A stretch of 64,000 nt of DNA from Duganella phyllosphaerae (GCF_001758785.1 NZ_LROM01000066.1:62001-126000); one strand, 5' to 3'. Numbered from the stretch's first letter, positions 8,082 to 17,260 are shown. Translations and numbers: made by a program. Notes: generated by a model not told the origin, from the letters alone.

Positions 8082-9833
8082 TTAATGCGCAGCTGCTGGC
8101 TGCGCCGCATGCGCAGTGAGCCACTGCTGCAACGCTGCACTCTCTAGCGGCCGGCTGTACAGATAACCTTGCCCCTTGTCGCAGCCTTGCGCATGGGCCA
8201 CATTGGCCTGTTCCAGGGTTTCGATGCCTTCCGCCACCGTGGTCATGCCCAGGCTGCGGGCGACCAGCACCGTCGCTTCGATCAGCACCTTGTGGTGGGC
8301 ACTGCTCGCTGCCAGGCTGACGAACGAGCGGTCGATCTTGACTGTATCCACCGGCAGCAGGTGCAGGCTCGATAGCGACGAATAGCCGGTGCCGAAATCG
8401 TCGAGCGCCAGCTTCACGCCAAGTTGCTTGAGGCCGAGCAGCTGGTGCTGGATATCAGCGCCTTGCGCCGCCAGGCTTTCGGTAATTTCCAGTTGCAGTT
8501 GCGCCGCCGGCATGCCGCTGGCGGCCAGAATCGCGGCCACCCTGTCGCACAGGTCGGCCTGGGTCAGTTGCGCGCGTGACAGGTTGACCGCCAGCAGGCG
8601 CGGCGCGGCAGTACTCAGTTGCCGCTGCCAGGCGACGAAGTCGCGGCATGCGGTGGCCAGCACCTGCTCGCCGATCGCGTGGATCAGGCCGGTCGATTCG
8701 GCAATCCCGATGAAATCGATGGGGCTCACCAGGCCGCGCACCGGGTGGCGCCAGCGCACCAGCGCTTCCACGCCCGCGCCCGGATCCATGTGGCCGTCTG
8801 CCAGCAGGCCCACCACTGGCTGGTACACATTGAACAGTTCGGCGCGTTCGACGGCGGTGCGCAAATCCGCTTCCAGGCTGCTGCGCAGCAGTGCCTGGTC
8901 GCGCATTTCCTGCTCGAACGCCACTGCGCGGTTGCCCCCCTGCGCCTTGGCCACGGCCATGGCGATGGCCGCGTCGCGCAGCAGGTCGTCGGCATCGTTC
9001 TCGCCGGTTTTCAATACCACCAGCCCCAGGCTGAACGTCAGCGCGAGCTCCTGTTCACGCACGCGGTAGGGCAGCCCCAGGCGCTCGAGCAGGCGGCTGG
9101 CGATGCGCTCCACCACGCCGGGCTCCGGCAAGCCGTCGAGCAGTACGGCAAACTCGTCGCCGCCCACGCGGGTGACCGCTTCCATCACCATGCCGCCGTC
9201 GCCGGGACGTCCGCCCGAGCGCAGCGTCGAGCGCAGGCGTTCGCCCACCAGCGTAATGACCTGGTTGCCTGCCGCGTTGCCCAGCGTATCGTTGACCTGC
9301 TTGAAGCGGTCGAGGTTGACCAGCAGCACCGCGCAGTGGTCTCCGGTGGCAGACCTGGTGCGCGCTGTCATCTTGCGCAGCAGGGTCATGGTGCCGGCAC
9401 GGTTGGGCAACTGCGTGAGCGTATCGAGCTGGGCCGCGCTGGCCAGCAGGCGCTGTTCGCGCACCACTTCGTGGGTGGCGTCCAGCAGCACCGCCATCAG
9501 GCGGTTGTCGTCGAGTTTCAGCAGGCCGAGCGAAAGCACGGCAGGGCCGTCGGCAGCGCCATGGGTTTCGTCCACGACGATGCGGCGGCCTTCGCAGACC
9601 ACGCCCTGCTGGTCCGAAAATTGGGCGCACAGCTGCGGCAAATCCGGCGCGTGGCGGCGCAGCACGTGGAAAAAGTTTTCCATGTCGCCGTCCGGCGCCA
9701 GCGGCATCAACAGGCGCGAGGCCATCGGGTTGAGCAGTTCGATGGCGCCGTCCTTCTGCAACTGGATCAGCGCCACCGGCGCCCGGTACAGGAACTGTAC
9801 CAGCGCTTCGTAAGCAAGTTCGCCTTCGCTCAT
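8082..9833 (-). CDS. PAS-GGDEF-EAL protein (c-di-GMP turnover)
   Basis: A 583-residue protein. An N-terminal PAS-like sensor (about residues 5-130) is followed by a GGDEF domain with an intact GGDEF motif (about residue 224) and an EAL domain with EALVRW (about 355), DDFGTGYSSLSSL and KIDRSFV intact. Both diguanylate cyclase and phosphodiesterase activity are therefore possible; which dominates cannot be told from sequence. The start at 9833 overlaps the upstream cyclase stop by 4 bases (ATGA); a longer open frame upstream is a shadow. Its N-terminal PAS domain is clearly paralogous to that of the neighbouring cyclase. Last gene of the PYP-like / c-di-GMP operon. Confidence 0.95.
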   Translation of the reverse strand: MSEGELAYEALVQFLYRAPVALIQLQKDGAIELLNPMASRLLMPLAPDGDMENFFHVLRRHAPDLPQLCAQFSDQQGVVCEGRRIVVDETHGAADGPAVLSLGLLKLDDNRLMAVLLDATHEVVREQRLLASAAQLDTLTQLPNRAGTMTLLRKMTARTRSATGDHCAVLLVNLDRFKQVNDTLGNAAGNQVITLVGERLRSTLRSGGRPGDGGMVMEAVTRVGGDEFAVLLDGLPEPGVVERIASRLLERLGLPYRVREQELALTFSLGLVVLKTGENDADDLLRDAAIAMAVAKAQGGNRAVAFEQEMRDQALLRSSLEADLRTAVERAELFNVYQPVVGLLADGHMDPGAGVEALVRWRHPVRGLVSPIDFIGIAESTGLIHAIGEQVLATACRDFVAWQRQLSTAAPRLLAVNLSRAQLTQADLCDRVAAILAASGMPAAQLQLEITESLAAQGADIQHQLLGLKQLGVKLALDDFGTGYSSLSSLHLLPVDTVKIDRSFVSLAASSAHHKVLIEATVLVARSLGMTTVAEGIETLEQANVAHAQGCDKGQGYLYSRPLESAALQQWLTAHAAQPAAAH

Positions 9834-11167
9834 GCCTGCTCCGGTGCCGGGTTCTGCCAGATCGCTACCTGGTTGCGGCCGCGCCGCTTGGCCGCGTACA
9901 GCGCTTCGTCGGCGCGCTTGATCAGGCCATCGAAGCCGGTAAGGGTATCGTCCATGACCGCCACGCCGATGCTGATCGAATAGGCGATCGTCTGTTGTTC
10001 GTAGAGGGCGGGGGTGCGCACCACCTCGGCGCGCAGGCGTTCGGCGATCACCCGCGCGTCGTCCAGCGCCACGGACGGCAGGATGACGGCGAATTCCTCG
10101 CCGCCGATGCGGGCGAGCACGTCCACCTGGCGGCATACGCTGCGCATGGTCTGGGCCAGGTGGGCCAGTACCGCGTCGCCGGCCGGGTGGCCATGGCGGT
10201 CGTTGATGGCCTTGAAATGGTCGGCGTCGATCACGAGCAGCGCCACCGGGCGCACGGCTTTCAGGCGGCGCGTCAGTTCCAGGTCGGCTGCTTCGAAGAA
10301 GGCGCGGCGGTTCGACAACCCGGTCAGGTGGTCGCTGTAGGCGGCCTTGCGCAGGTTTTCGCTCAGGTCGCGGCGGTCGGAAATATCGCGAATGATCATG
10401 CAGTAGGCAGGATCGTCATCGGTCCGGGGGACTGGCGAAGGCGCGGTGTCGTCGGCGCGCGCGGGCAGCGGCGAAATCATCGCGCTGCCCCAGAATTCGC
10501 TGCCGTCGGCGCGCTGGCGCAGGCCCTCGTCGAGGGTCCAGCCGTTCTCGTCGGCTTCGCGCAGGCGGTCCAGTTGCTGCGCCTCGGTGGTGGCGCCGTC
10601 GGGATAGAAGCGGGCGTACGGCTGGCCCTTGATGGCCTCTGCCTGGTAGCCGGTCACGCGCTGTATGCTTTCGTTCCACGATTCGACCCGGCCCTGGCGG
10701 TCGAGGCTGACCAGGGCGTAGTCGCTGATATTGGTCATGATGGCATTGAGCCAGGCATCGGTTTTGCGCAACTGGCGCTCGCGCCGGTCTTGTTCGGTGA
10801 CGTCGGTGAGCACCGCCATCAAGCGGTCGGCGTCAAGTTTCAACATGCTGAGCGACATCACCTGGGGACCGCCGCTCTTGTCGTCCGCGTGCACATACAG
10901 GCGGATGGCGTCGCAAATCGGGCCTTGCGGCGCGGCGTAGCTGGCGCATTGCTGGCGCAGATCGGGGGCGACCGGCGCCAGTGCGTCGAACAGGTTGATC
11001 AGTTCGCCGTCGCGGCTGAGCGGCATCAGCAGTTGCGCCGACACCGGGTTGAGCATCTGGATGGCGCCATCGGCGTCAAGCTGCACCAGTCCCACCGGCG
11101 CCATGTACATGAATTGCAGCAGCGCTTCGTATTCCTGCGCATCGGGATGGTCGGGCGCGGTGCTCAC
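9830..11167 (-). CDS. PAS-PAS-GGEEF diguanylate cyclase
   Basis: A 445-residue protein that should make c-di-GMP from two GTP. Domains: N-terminal PAS-like (about residues 8-130, sharing the pattern APVGLVQLDADGAI with the downstream protein), a second PAS/PAC (about 140-270, VTGYQAEAIKGQPYARFYPDG), and a GGDEF domain with signature RIGGEEFAVIL (about residue 354). No RxxD inhibitory site is obvious five residues before the signature. The start is GTG at 11167, overlapping the stop of the PYP-like gene by 4 bases (GTGA); there is no in-frame ATG nearby. Coupled translation on both sides ties it to the PYP-like gene and the GGDEF-EAL gene. Confidence 0.94.
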   Translation of the reverse strand: MSTAPDHPDAQEYEALLQFMYMAPVGLVQLDADGAIQMLNPVSAQLLMPLSRDGELINLFDALAPVAPDLRQQCASYAAPQGPICDAIRLYVHADDKSGGPQVMSLSMLKLDADRLMAVLTDVTEQDRRERQLRKTDAWLNAIMTNISDYALVSLDRQGRVESWNESIQRVTGYQAEAIKGQPYARFYPDGATTEAQQLDRLREADENGWTLDEGLRQRADGSEFWGSAMISPLPARADDTAPSPVPRTDDDPAYCMIIRDISDRRDLSENLRKAAYSDHLTGLSNRRAFFEAADLELTRRLKAVRPVALLVIDADHFKAINDRHGHPAGDAVLAHLAQTMRSVCRQVDVLARIGGEEFAVILPSVALDDARVIAERLRAEVVRTPALYEQQTIAYSISIGVAVMDDTLTGFDGLIKRADEALYAAKRRGRNQVAIWQNPAPEQA

Positions 11168-11553
11168 GGCCGCTGCACCAGCACGTAACCCAGCGTGGCG
11201 CCGGGCAGGTACAGCAGCCGCAGCTTGACCTTGGTGGGGCGCATGCGCAAGGTCAGCACGTAGTTGATGGTGTCGTCGAGCGGCACGCCTTCCGCGCGCG
11301 CGTCGGCAAAGCGCTGGGCCACCATGAAGTTGTTCATGCACGGCGCCACCGCGAGGAACAGGTCCTGGCCCAGCACGCGTGCGGCGCGCAGGCCGGCCGC
11401 CTGCGATTCGAACGCGTTGTAACGCTGGACGCGGCCGTCGTCGTCAAAACCGATCACCCCGAAACCCAAGGTGTCCAGCGCCTCAGCGTCGCTGTGTTCC
11501 AGCAAGGCTGCGAGGTCGGGTTGGTCGAACGGTGTTTCGGCTGGCAATGTCAT
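11164..11553 (-). CDS. Photoactive yellow protein-like PAS protein
   Basis: A 129-residue single-domain PAS protein that aligns almost without gaps with the classic photoactive yellow protein (PYP) of Halorhodospira. The hydrogen-bonding Tyr and Glu of the PYP chromophore pocket are present (Y45 and E49 in RYNAFE, matching Y42 and E46). The chromophore-attaching Cys is in VAPCMNNF (C72, matching C69), and MRPTKVK matches the MTPTKVK strand including Met100. T50 and R52 are replaced by Ala and Leu, so spectrum and photocycle may differ. It is the first gene of an operon with two c-di-GMP enzymes. An AAGGAA precedes the ATG. Blue-light sensing is inferred; p-coumaroyl-making genes (Tyr ammonia-lyase, CoA ligase) are not in this window. 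Confidence 0.8.
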   Translation of the reverse strand: MTLPAETPFDQPDLAALLEHSDAEALDTLGFGVIGFDDDGRVQRYNAFESQAAGLRAARVLGQDLFLAVAPCMNNFMVAQRFADARAEGVPLDDTINYVLTLRMRPTKVKLRLLYLPGATLGYVLVQRP

Positions 11554-11629
11554 GGTCGGATTCCTTCACGGTGGGCAACGAGAAGGGTAACATTGTCTTG
11601 CGGCAATTTACCACTGCTCACACCTGGCT

Positions 11630-11649
11630 TATGTGCGCTATATGTGCGC
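11630..11649. repeat. Direct repeat upstream of the PYP-like operon
   Basis: TATGTGCGC occurs at 11630-11638 and again at 11641-11649, one helical turn apart (11-base period), within the only intergenic region upstream of the PYP-like operon. This spacing suits a regulator binding one face of the helix. Confidence 0.35.
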
Positions 11650-11673
11650 CACTTAGCATTCGCGTGAGGAAAC

Positions 11674-13284
11674 TCAAGCCGGGAGACGTTTGCGGTTCGA
11701 ACTGGGAGCGAAAGCTCGGCCCGAAGACCTGGCCAACTGGAACACCGACACCAGCTCGCTCAGCGCGGCAGCCTGCTGCTGCATGCTCTGCGAAGCGGCC
11801 GTTGCCTCTTCCACCAGCGAGGCGTTTTGCTGCGTCACGGCGTCCATGCCGGCGATTGCAGTGTTGACCTGCTCGATACCGTTGCGCTGCTCGGCGCCGG
11901 CGGCGCTGATCTCGCTCATGATGTCGGTCACGCGACGCACGCTGACCACCACGTCTTCCATGGTGGCGCCGGCCTGCTCGACCAGTTTGCTGCCGCTTTC
12001 GACCTGGTTGACCGAGTCGCTGATCAGTTCCTTGATTTCCTTGGCTGCCGCTGCCGAGCGCTGGGCCAGGTTGCGCACTTCGGAAGCGACCACGGCAAAG
12101 CCGCGACCCTGTTCGCCGGCGCGCGCAGCCTCGACCGCCGCGTTCAAGGCCAGGATATTGGTCTGGAACGCGATGCCGTCGATGACGGCGATGATGTCGA
12201 CGATCTTGCGCGACGACTGGTTGATCGAGCCCATGGTCTGCACCACCTGCGACACCACGGCGCCGCCTTTTTGCGCCACGGCCGAAGCGCTCAGCGCCAG
12301 GTCGTTCGCCTCGCTGGCGCTGGCCGAGTTTTGCTTGACGGTGCTGGTCAGCTCTTCCATCGACGCGGCGGTTTCCTCGAGCGACGCAGCTTGCTGCTCG
12401 GTACGGGCCGACAGGTCGACATTGCCGGCGGCAATTTGCTGCGAGGCGGTGGCGATGGTGTCGGTGCCGGTGCGCACCTCCTGGACCAGGCCGGCCAGGC
12501 TGTCGCGCATCGATTTCATGGCGAACAGCAGGCTGTCCTGGTCGCCGGGGCGGGTGTCGATGGCAACTGTCAGGTCACCGTCGGCAATCTTGCCGGCAAT
12601 TTTGACCGCGTAGTCAGGCTCACCACCGAGTCGCTTGACCAGCCAGCGTGTAATCAGCGTCGCGCACAGGGCGCCCAGTACGACCGAGCCGATCAGCAAC
12701 GTGATGATCCAGAACCGCGCCGAGTCGTACAGCGCATCGGCTTTATCGGAGGCGGCGTCGCCGCCGTCGCCGTACAGCGTGACCAGCTTGTCGATCTGGC
12801 CACGCAGGGCGACGATCAATTTATTCGATTCGCCGCGCAGCAGCTGTTTCGCGGTGTCGCTCTCGGCCGCGCGCGAGGCGGCGCGGATCTTGCCGTCTTC
12901 GATCATGTAGCGGTCCCACAGCGACAGGAATTCGCCGTAGAGCGCTTTTTCTTCGGGCGTGGCAATCAGCTTGGCGTAGGTGTCCTGCATCTTGCGCAGG
13001 TCCACCAGGTCGTTGGCGATGACCTTGTCGTACTTGTCCATCTCGGCCGGGTCGGTGGAAATGATGTACTGGAATTCGCGGGTGCGCACGCGGGCGATCT
13101 GGGCCTTGAGGTCCTGTACCACGCGCATCGCCGGCATCCAGCGCTCGGACAACTCGGTGGATGCGCTGTTGATCTGCGCCAGTTTTACGATGGCAAAGAT
13201 ATCGACTGCTGCAGCCAGCGCCAGCACCAGCGCAAACGCCAGCCCCAACTTGGTTGCCAGCTTCAAATTACGTAACGAAGTCAT
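11674..13284 (-). CDS. Methyl-accepting chemotaxis protein
   Basis: Transmembrane chemoreceptor of 536 residues. It has an N-terminal TM helix, a periplasmic four-helix-bundle ligand domain (about residues 30-190), a second TM helix ([20 protein letters not shown]), HAMP, and a long cytoplasmic signalling coiled coil whose hairpin tip reads [20 protein letters not shown]. It passes ligand binding to a CheA/CheW array to bias flagellar rotation. No CheA-binding partners are encoded nearby, so it is an orphan receptor; the ligand is unknown. AAGGAT precedes the ATG. There is no CheB/CheR-tethering pentapeptide at the C-terminus (ends NRKRLPA). Confidence 0.96.
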   Translation of the reverse strand: MTSLRNLKLATKLGLAFALVLALAAAVDIFAIVKLAQINSASTELSERWMPAMRVVQDLKAQIARVRTREFQYIISTDPAEMDKYDKVIANDLVDLRKMQDTYAKLIATPEEKALYGEFLSLWDRYMIEDGKIRAASRAAESDTAKQLLRGESNKLIVALRGQIDKLVTLYGDGGDAASDKADALYDSARFWIITLLIGSVVLGALCATLITRWLVKRLGGEPDYAVKIAGKIADGDLTVAIDTRPGDQDSLLFAMKSMRDSLAGLVQEVRTGTDTIATASQQIAAGNVDLSARTEQQAASLEETAASMEELTSTVKQNSASASEANDLALSASAVAQKGGAVVSQVVQTMGSINQSSRKIVDIIAVIDGIAFQTNILALNAAVEAARAGEQGRGFAVVASEVRNLAQRSAAAAKEIKELISDSVNQVESGSKLVEQAGATMEDVVVSVRRVTDIMSEISAAGAEQRNGIEQVNTAIAGMDAVTQQNASLVEEATAASQSMQQQAAALSELVSVFQLARSSGRAFAPSSNRKRLPA

Positions 13285-13644
13285 AAAAGAATCCTTCAGG
13301 CAATGAGCGACGGCGCGCCCTGGTGTGTTATTGGAAGAGACAAGTTAGAATGTGTGACAATTGCCACCAAGAAACGGATAATATCACGTCGCAATTATTT
13401 CTGTGTCGTAAAAATATTGGCAAGAGGGCCAAGTAATTTCTTCATAGACACATTTATGCTAAGAATAATCATCAATAGATTATTTAGTAGTGAATATTGA
13501 CCCGGTACCCCGCAGCGCCGCATTCCGTCGTGGTTGAACCGGAAACCGCACGAAGGTATGGTCGTTCCATCATGTTGCGTTGCAATATGGTGTGGCTTAG
13601 TATTCCGGGAATGTTGCCTTATGGCATTTCTTTAGGAGGTCTAG
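13285..13644. promoter_or_regulatory. AT-rich divergent intergenic region with a promoter for the oxygenase gene
   Basis: 360 bases without a credible gene between the chemoreceptor and the oxygenase. The stretch around 13430-13500 is strikingly AT-rich for this genome. TTGCGT (13575-13580), 17 bases, TAGTAT (13598-13603) is a plausible sigma-70 promoter, and a near-consensus ribosome site TAGGAGGT (13633-13640) sits before the oxygenase ATG. Short open frames here have no coding character. Confidence 0.5.
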
Positions 13645-14631
13645 ATGGGCATAGCACTTCAGCAATCCCCGCACGTATTTGTCAACCGCCGCAATTTCGA
13701 CTGGGGCCATGACCAAGCTGCAATTATCGCGCTGGTCAGCCGCTACTTCGGCGACTTCAACGGTAACGGCTTCTATCCGCACCCGGACGAGGTGGCCTTG
13801 CGGCGCGCGCTGCTGACCATCCCGTCACTGCAAGCTTTGCAGCGCTACATTGCCGGCGCCGAGGCGCGCGGCCTGGCCATCACCGGCCTTGGCCTTGCCG
13901 GCCTCGACGAGGCGCCGCGCAACGCCGTGCTGTACGCGATAGCGCTGAGCCTCGGTTATCCGACCTCGACCGACCAGCGTACGCAGCGCGTGGCCTGGGA
14001 TATCCGCGCCCGGCCCGGCAGTGCACCCAAGAGCAGCTTCGTGACGTTTTCGGAGCGGGTAGGCAGTGCCGACATGCATACCGATTCGTCGTTCTATCCG
14101 ATGCCGGAAGAACAGTTCCTGTTGTACGTGGTCACTGCGGCGCGCTGCGGTGGCGGCGCCTCGCTGCTGATCGCGGTCGACGAGCTCTACGCCGAACTGC
14201 AGCGCAGCGAGGCCGGCCGCGAAGCGTGCGCGTTGCTGTTCGCGACGCCGCTGCCATTTCGCGTGCCGTCGGTGTACGCGGCCAGCGACGAACAGGTGGA
14301 AATCGAGCTGGCGCCGGTATTCGAGCGGCAGGGCGGAGCGCTGACCATGCGCTGGCGCTACGACGCGCTGCTCAAGGGCCTGGCGGCCCGGCCGGCGCTC
14401 GATACGCCAGCCGTGCGCGCAGCGCTGGACCTGCTGCACGAAGTGATCGAACAGCGCGCGCCACGCTTTTGCCAGCAGTTGCCGGACGATACCTTGCTGT
14501 GGGCGGACAACCGGCGCACCCTGCATGGTCGCGCCGACTACACCGATGCGGCGCGTCACCTGATCCGCATCCGCATGGGCGACAGGCCGAATGCCGAGCG
14601 TATCGGGCCCTCCGGCATTTCGGCGGATTGA
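13645..14631 (+). CDS. TauD/TfdA-family Fe(II)/2-oxoglutarate dioxygenase
   Basis: A 328-residue non-haem iron oxygenase of the clavaminate synthase-like fold. The metal triad is visible: His145 and Asp147 in ADMHTDSSFYP, and the distal His in RRTLHGRADY. The 2-oxoglutarate-binding Arg is in HLIRIRMGD. The enzyme would hydroxylate or desaturate a small substrate with O2 and 2-oxoglutarate; the substrate is unknown. Two bases separate it from an AEC-type permease, so the pair is probably co-transcribed and the permease may move the substrate or product. The strong ribosome site TAGGAGGT fixes the start. Confidence 0.85.
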   Translation: MGIALQQSPHVFVNRRNFDWGHDQAAIIALVSRYFGDFNGNGFYPHPDEVALRRALLTIPSLQALQRYIAGAEARGLAITGLGLAGLDEAPRNAVLYAIALSLGYPTSTDQRTQRVAWDIRARPGSAPKSSFVTFSERVGSADMHTDSSFYPMPEEQFLLYVVTAARCGGGASLLIAVDELYAELQRSEAGREACALLFATPLPFRVPSVYAASDEQVEIELAPVFERQGGALTMRWRYDALLKGLAARPALDTPAVRAALDLLHEVIEQRAPRFCQQLPDDTLLWADNRRTLHGRADYTDAARHLIRIRMGDRPNAERIGPSGISAD

Positions 14632-14633
14632 AC

Positions 14634-15548
14634 ATGGTGAATGCGATTCTGCCGGTATTGCTGATCATTGCGCTCGGCGTGGCGATCCGGCGCTTCGGCT
14701 GGCTGCCGGAAGCCTTTTTTCCATCGATAGAAAAATTTTCGTACAACATCTGTTTCCCGGCGCTGCTGCTCAGCGGCACGGCGCGGTTAAGCTTTCAGTC
14801 GGCGCAGGTCGGCGAGCTGGCGCTGGCCACGGTGCTGCCAACCCTGCTGGTGACGGTCGTGGCCTTGCTGGCGCTGTTGCCGGCGCGGGACATGCCGGAC
14901 GCGGCGCGGTCGTCGGTGGTGCAGGGAGCGGTCCGGCCCAACACCTATTTCGGCATCGCCGTCTCGGCGCTGTTGTTTACGCCGGCAACGGCGGCGCTGG
15001 TGATGTTGGCGCTGGCGTTGTGCCTGCCGCTGGTCAATGTGATCTCGGTGATCGCGCTGTCATGGTGGAGCGGGGTGCCCACCCAGCCGGCGCGCATCGC
15101 CCGCAACCTGGCCACCAATCCCATCATCCTGTCCACGCTGGCCGGCGTGATCTGGAGCGTGGCCGGCCTGCCATTGCCGGCGCCGCTGTTCAATACGCTC
15201 GACATCCTGGGCAAGGCGGCCCTGTGCCTGGGGCTGATTTGCGTGGGCAGCGGACTGGTGTTTTCACTGCAGGGCTTGCGGCCGCTGGCGCTGGGCACGA
15301 CGTCGATATTGAAGCTGCTGGTGCTGCCGCTGCTGGCGGCCAAGGTGTGCTTGCTGTTCGCGGTGTCGGCCCCGGTGGCGCTGGCGGCCTGTTTCTATTG
15401 CGCGCTGCCCACCGCGCCCAATGCCTACATCATGGCCAAGCAGATGGGTGGCGACACCCGCCTGATGGCCGCGCTGATCACCGTGCAAACCTTGCTGGCG
15501 GCGCTGACGGTGCCGCTCGGCGGGCAGTTTTTGCAGTGGCTGAGATAG
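14634..15548 (+). CDS. AEC family transporter (auxin efflux carrier type)
   Basis: A 304-residue membrane protein with about ten hydrophobic helices in the two-times-five AEC arrangement. It shows the mid-protein motif VQGAVRPNTYFGIAVSALLF and the C-terminal half motif ALPTAPNAYIMAKQMGGD, both typical of AEC carriers, which export or import carboxylates and related small anions. It starts two bases after the oxygenase stop, so expression is coupled. In the related MdcF/YfdV group the substrate is a small acid; here it may be linked to the oxygenase. Confidence 0.9.
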   Translation: MVNAILPVLLIIALGVAIRRFGWLPEAFFPSIEKFSYNICFPALLLSGTARLSFQSAQVGELALATVLPTLLVTVVALLALLPARDMPDAARSSVVQGAVRPNTYFGIAVSALLFTPATAALVMLALALCLPLVNVISVIALSWWSGVPTQPARIARNLATNPIILSTLAGVIWSVAGLPLPAPLFNTLDILGKAALCLGLICVGSGLVFSLQGLRPLALGTTSILKLLVLPLLAAKVCLLFAVSAPVALAACFYCALPTAPNAYIMAKQMGGDTRLMAALITVQTLLAALTVPLGGQFLQWLR

Positions 15549-15561
15549 CTTACTGGCCGGA

Positions 15562-16941
15562 CTACTCGGGCGGCTGCGCCAGCAATTGCGACAGCCGTTG
15601 CAGGCCCGCCTGCAAGTGGCCACGGTCCCTGGTGCTGCCCAGCGAGATGCGGATGGCATTGACGGCGGTGCTGCCCTTGGCAAACGCCTGCGCCGGCGTG
15701 ACGGCGATGCCGACGCTGCCGGCGGCCTGCGCCAGCCGGGCAGGGGTCCAGTACGCCGGCAACGCGAGCCAGACATGCAGGCCGTCGCCGAGGCCGCTGT
15801 AGCGTCCGGCCAGGATGTCGCGGGCCATGCGGTGGCGCAGGCGCGCTTCGGTGCGGATGCCGTCGAGCAGGCGGCCGGCCGAACCGTCGAGTATCCACTG
15901 GGTGGCCAATGCCGCCGTCAGCGGCGCCACCATCAGCGCAAATGATCTGAGCGCGACCAGAAAGCGTTCGCGCTGCTGCACATCGCGCAGCAGCACGAAG
16001 GCGGCGCGCAAGCCCGGCGTCAGGCATTTCGACAGGGTCGAGATATAGACCACCTGTTGCGGCGCAAACGTAGCGAGCGGCGGTGGCGGCGCCTCGGCCA
16101 GCAGCCAGTACGGATCGTCCTCGACGATGATGACCTGGCAGCGCTGCGCAATGGCGGCCAGTTCCTTGCGGCGCCTTGCCGGCATGGTGATGGCAGTGGG
16201 ATTCTGTAAGGTGGGATTGAGGTAGATCAACCCCGGCCGGTACTGGCGGCACGCTTGCTCCAGCTGCTCGGGCAGCATGCCGTGCTGGTCCGTGGCCACC
16301 GCAACCACGTGCCGGCCGAATTGGGCCGCGGCGTCGCGTAGGCCGGGATAACCGATCGGTTCGGCCAGGATGATGTCGCCAGGTGCGGTGAACGCCAGGA
16401 TCAGTGCAGCAATCGCTGCCTGGGCACCGGGACAGACCACCACCTGGCGCGCATCGACCTGGCCGAACATCGGCGCCAGCCAGGTGGCGCCGGCCTGGCG
16501 GTCGGAGTCGCTGCCGCCGCCCGGGTGGTACGTCATCAGCAGTTCATTGTCCGACCGCAGCAGTACCTGGGACAGGCCTTGTCTGAGCAGGTCGTCGAAG
16601 TCCACCCCGTCCGGCGGGGGCGGGGTATTCATGCTCAGGTCGAGGATCGACGTCAAATGCACTTTTGGCGCTGCGACATAGGTGCCGCGTGCGCCGCGCC
16701 CCTCCAGCAGCTGGCGTCGCCTGGCTTCGTCGTAGGCGCGCGTGATGGTGGTCAGGTCGACGCCCAGCTGCGCCGCCAACTGGCGCTGCGGCGGCAGCCG
16801 GTCGCCCGGCGCCAGCGCGCCATCCGCCACTGCCGCCTGCAAGGCATCTGCAATCTGCAAAAAGCGTGGTCCGCGGCTGCCGGCCAGGCGCGGCAGCCAG
16901 GCGGCAAGGTGCTGTTCTTGTATGGTTTTTACGTGGGACAT
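15562..16941 (-). CDS. MocR/GntR-type PLP-dependent transcriptional regulator
   Basis: A 459-residue regulator with an N-terminal GntR winged helix (about residues 20-90; GALAPGDRLPPQRQLAAQLG) fused to an aminotransferase fold. The PLP-binding Lys lies in STLSKCLTPGLRAAF (about residue 304) and the fold-type I Asp in IIVEDDPYW. MocR proteins sense PLP or amino compounds and usually control a neighbour. The divergent neighbour here is a small membrane protein; the convergent AEC gene ends 13 bases away. The target is not provable from sequence. Confidence 0.92.
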   Translation of the reverse strand: MSHVKTIQEQHLAAWLPRLAGSRGPRFLQIADALQAAVADGALAPGDRLPPQRQLAAQLGVDLTTITRAYDEARRRQLLEGRGARGTYVAAPKVHLTSILDLSMNTPPPPDGVDFDDLLRQGLSQVLLRSDNELLMTYHPGGGSDSDRQAGATWLAPMFGQVDARQVVVCPGAQAAIAALILAFTAPGDIILAEPIGYPGLRDAAAQFGRHVVAVATDQHGMLPEQLEQACRQYRPGLIYLNPTLQNPTAITMPARRRKELAAIAQRCQVIIVEDDPYWLLAEAPPPPLATFAPQQVVYISTLSKCLTPGLRAAFVLLRDVQQRERFLVALRSFALMVAPLTAALATQWILDGSAGRLLDGIRTEARLRHRMARDILAGRYSGLGDGLHVWLALPAYWTPARLAQAAGSVGIAVTPAQAFAKGSTAVNAIRISLGSTRDRGHLQAGLQRLSQLLAQPPE

Positions 16942-17029
16942 TTTGTCTCGATGTATGGATGTTGTTTTTCAGTAGTATGCTGCAGATCGCCTCAATCACC
17001 GCCTGCAATCACCGGAAATACCCGAAATC

Positions 17030-17260
17030 ATGGAATGGATCCCCTTAGTCTTCTTTACGTTCAAGTTTATCGTGCTTGGAACGGGCATGTTCTTTGCCAT
17101 CAAGTGGCATTACGATCAAGGCCGCAAGACCAGGGAAAAGCGCGCGGTGCTGCGCGCGGGGGGCAAGGTGGCGGCGATCTTCGTGCTGGCGCTGCTGGCG
17201 GTGGCCGTGGTCACCTACCTCATGGTCAGAACGCTCGGCATGGACCTGCATTTGCCCTGA
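17030..17260 (+). CDS. Small two-helix membrane protein, unknown
   Basis: A 76-residue protein with two predicted membrane helices (WIPLVFFTFKFIVLGTGMFF and VAAIFVLALLAVAVVTYLMV) separated by a basic loop (KWHYDQGRKTREKRAVLR). No family is recognised. It is divergent from the MocR gene, which may regulate it, and lies upstream of the catalase-like gene. Codon use fits the host. Probably a real conserved small protein. Confidence 0.65.
   Translation: MEWIPLVFFTFKFIVLGTGMFFAIKWHYDQGRKTREKRAVLRAGGKVAAIFVLALLAVAVVTYLMVRTLGMDLHLP

Noticed and set aside
13303..13500. A 65-residue frame in the AT-rich intergenic region
   Set aside because: No ribosome site, no homology, and codon use unlike the host.
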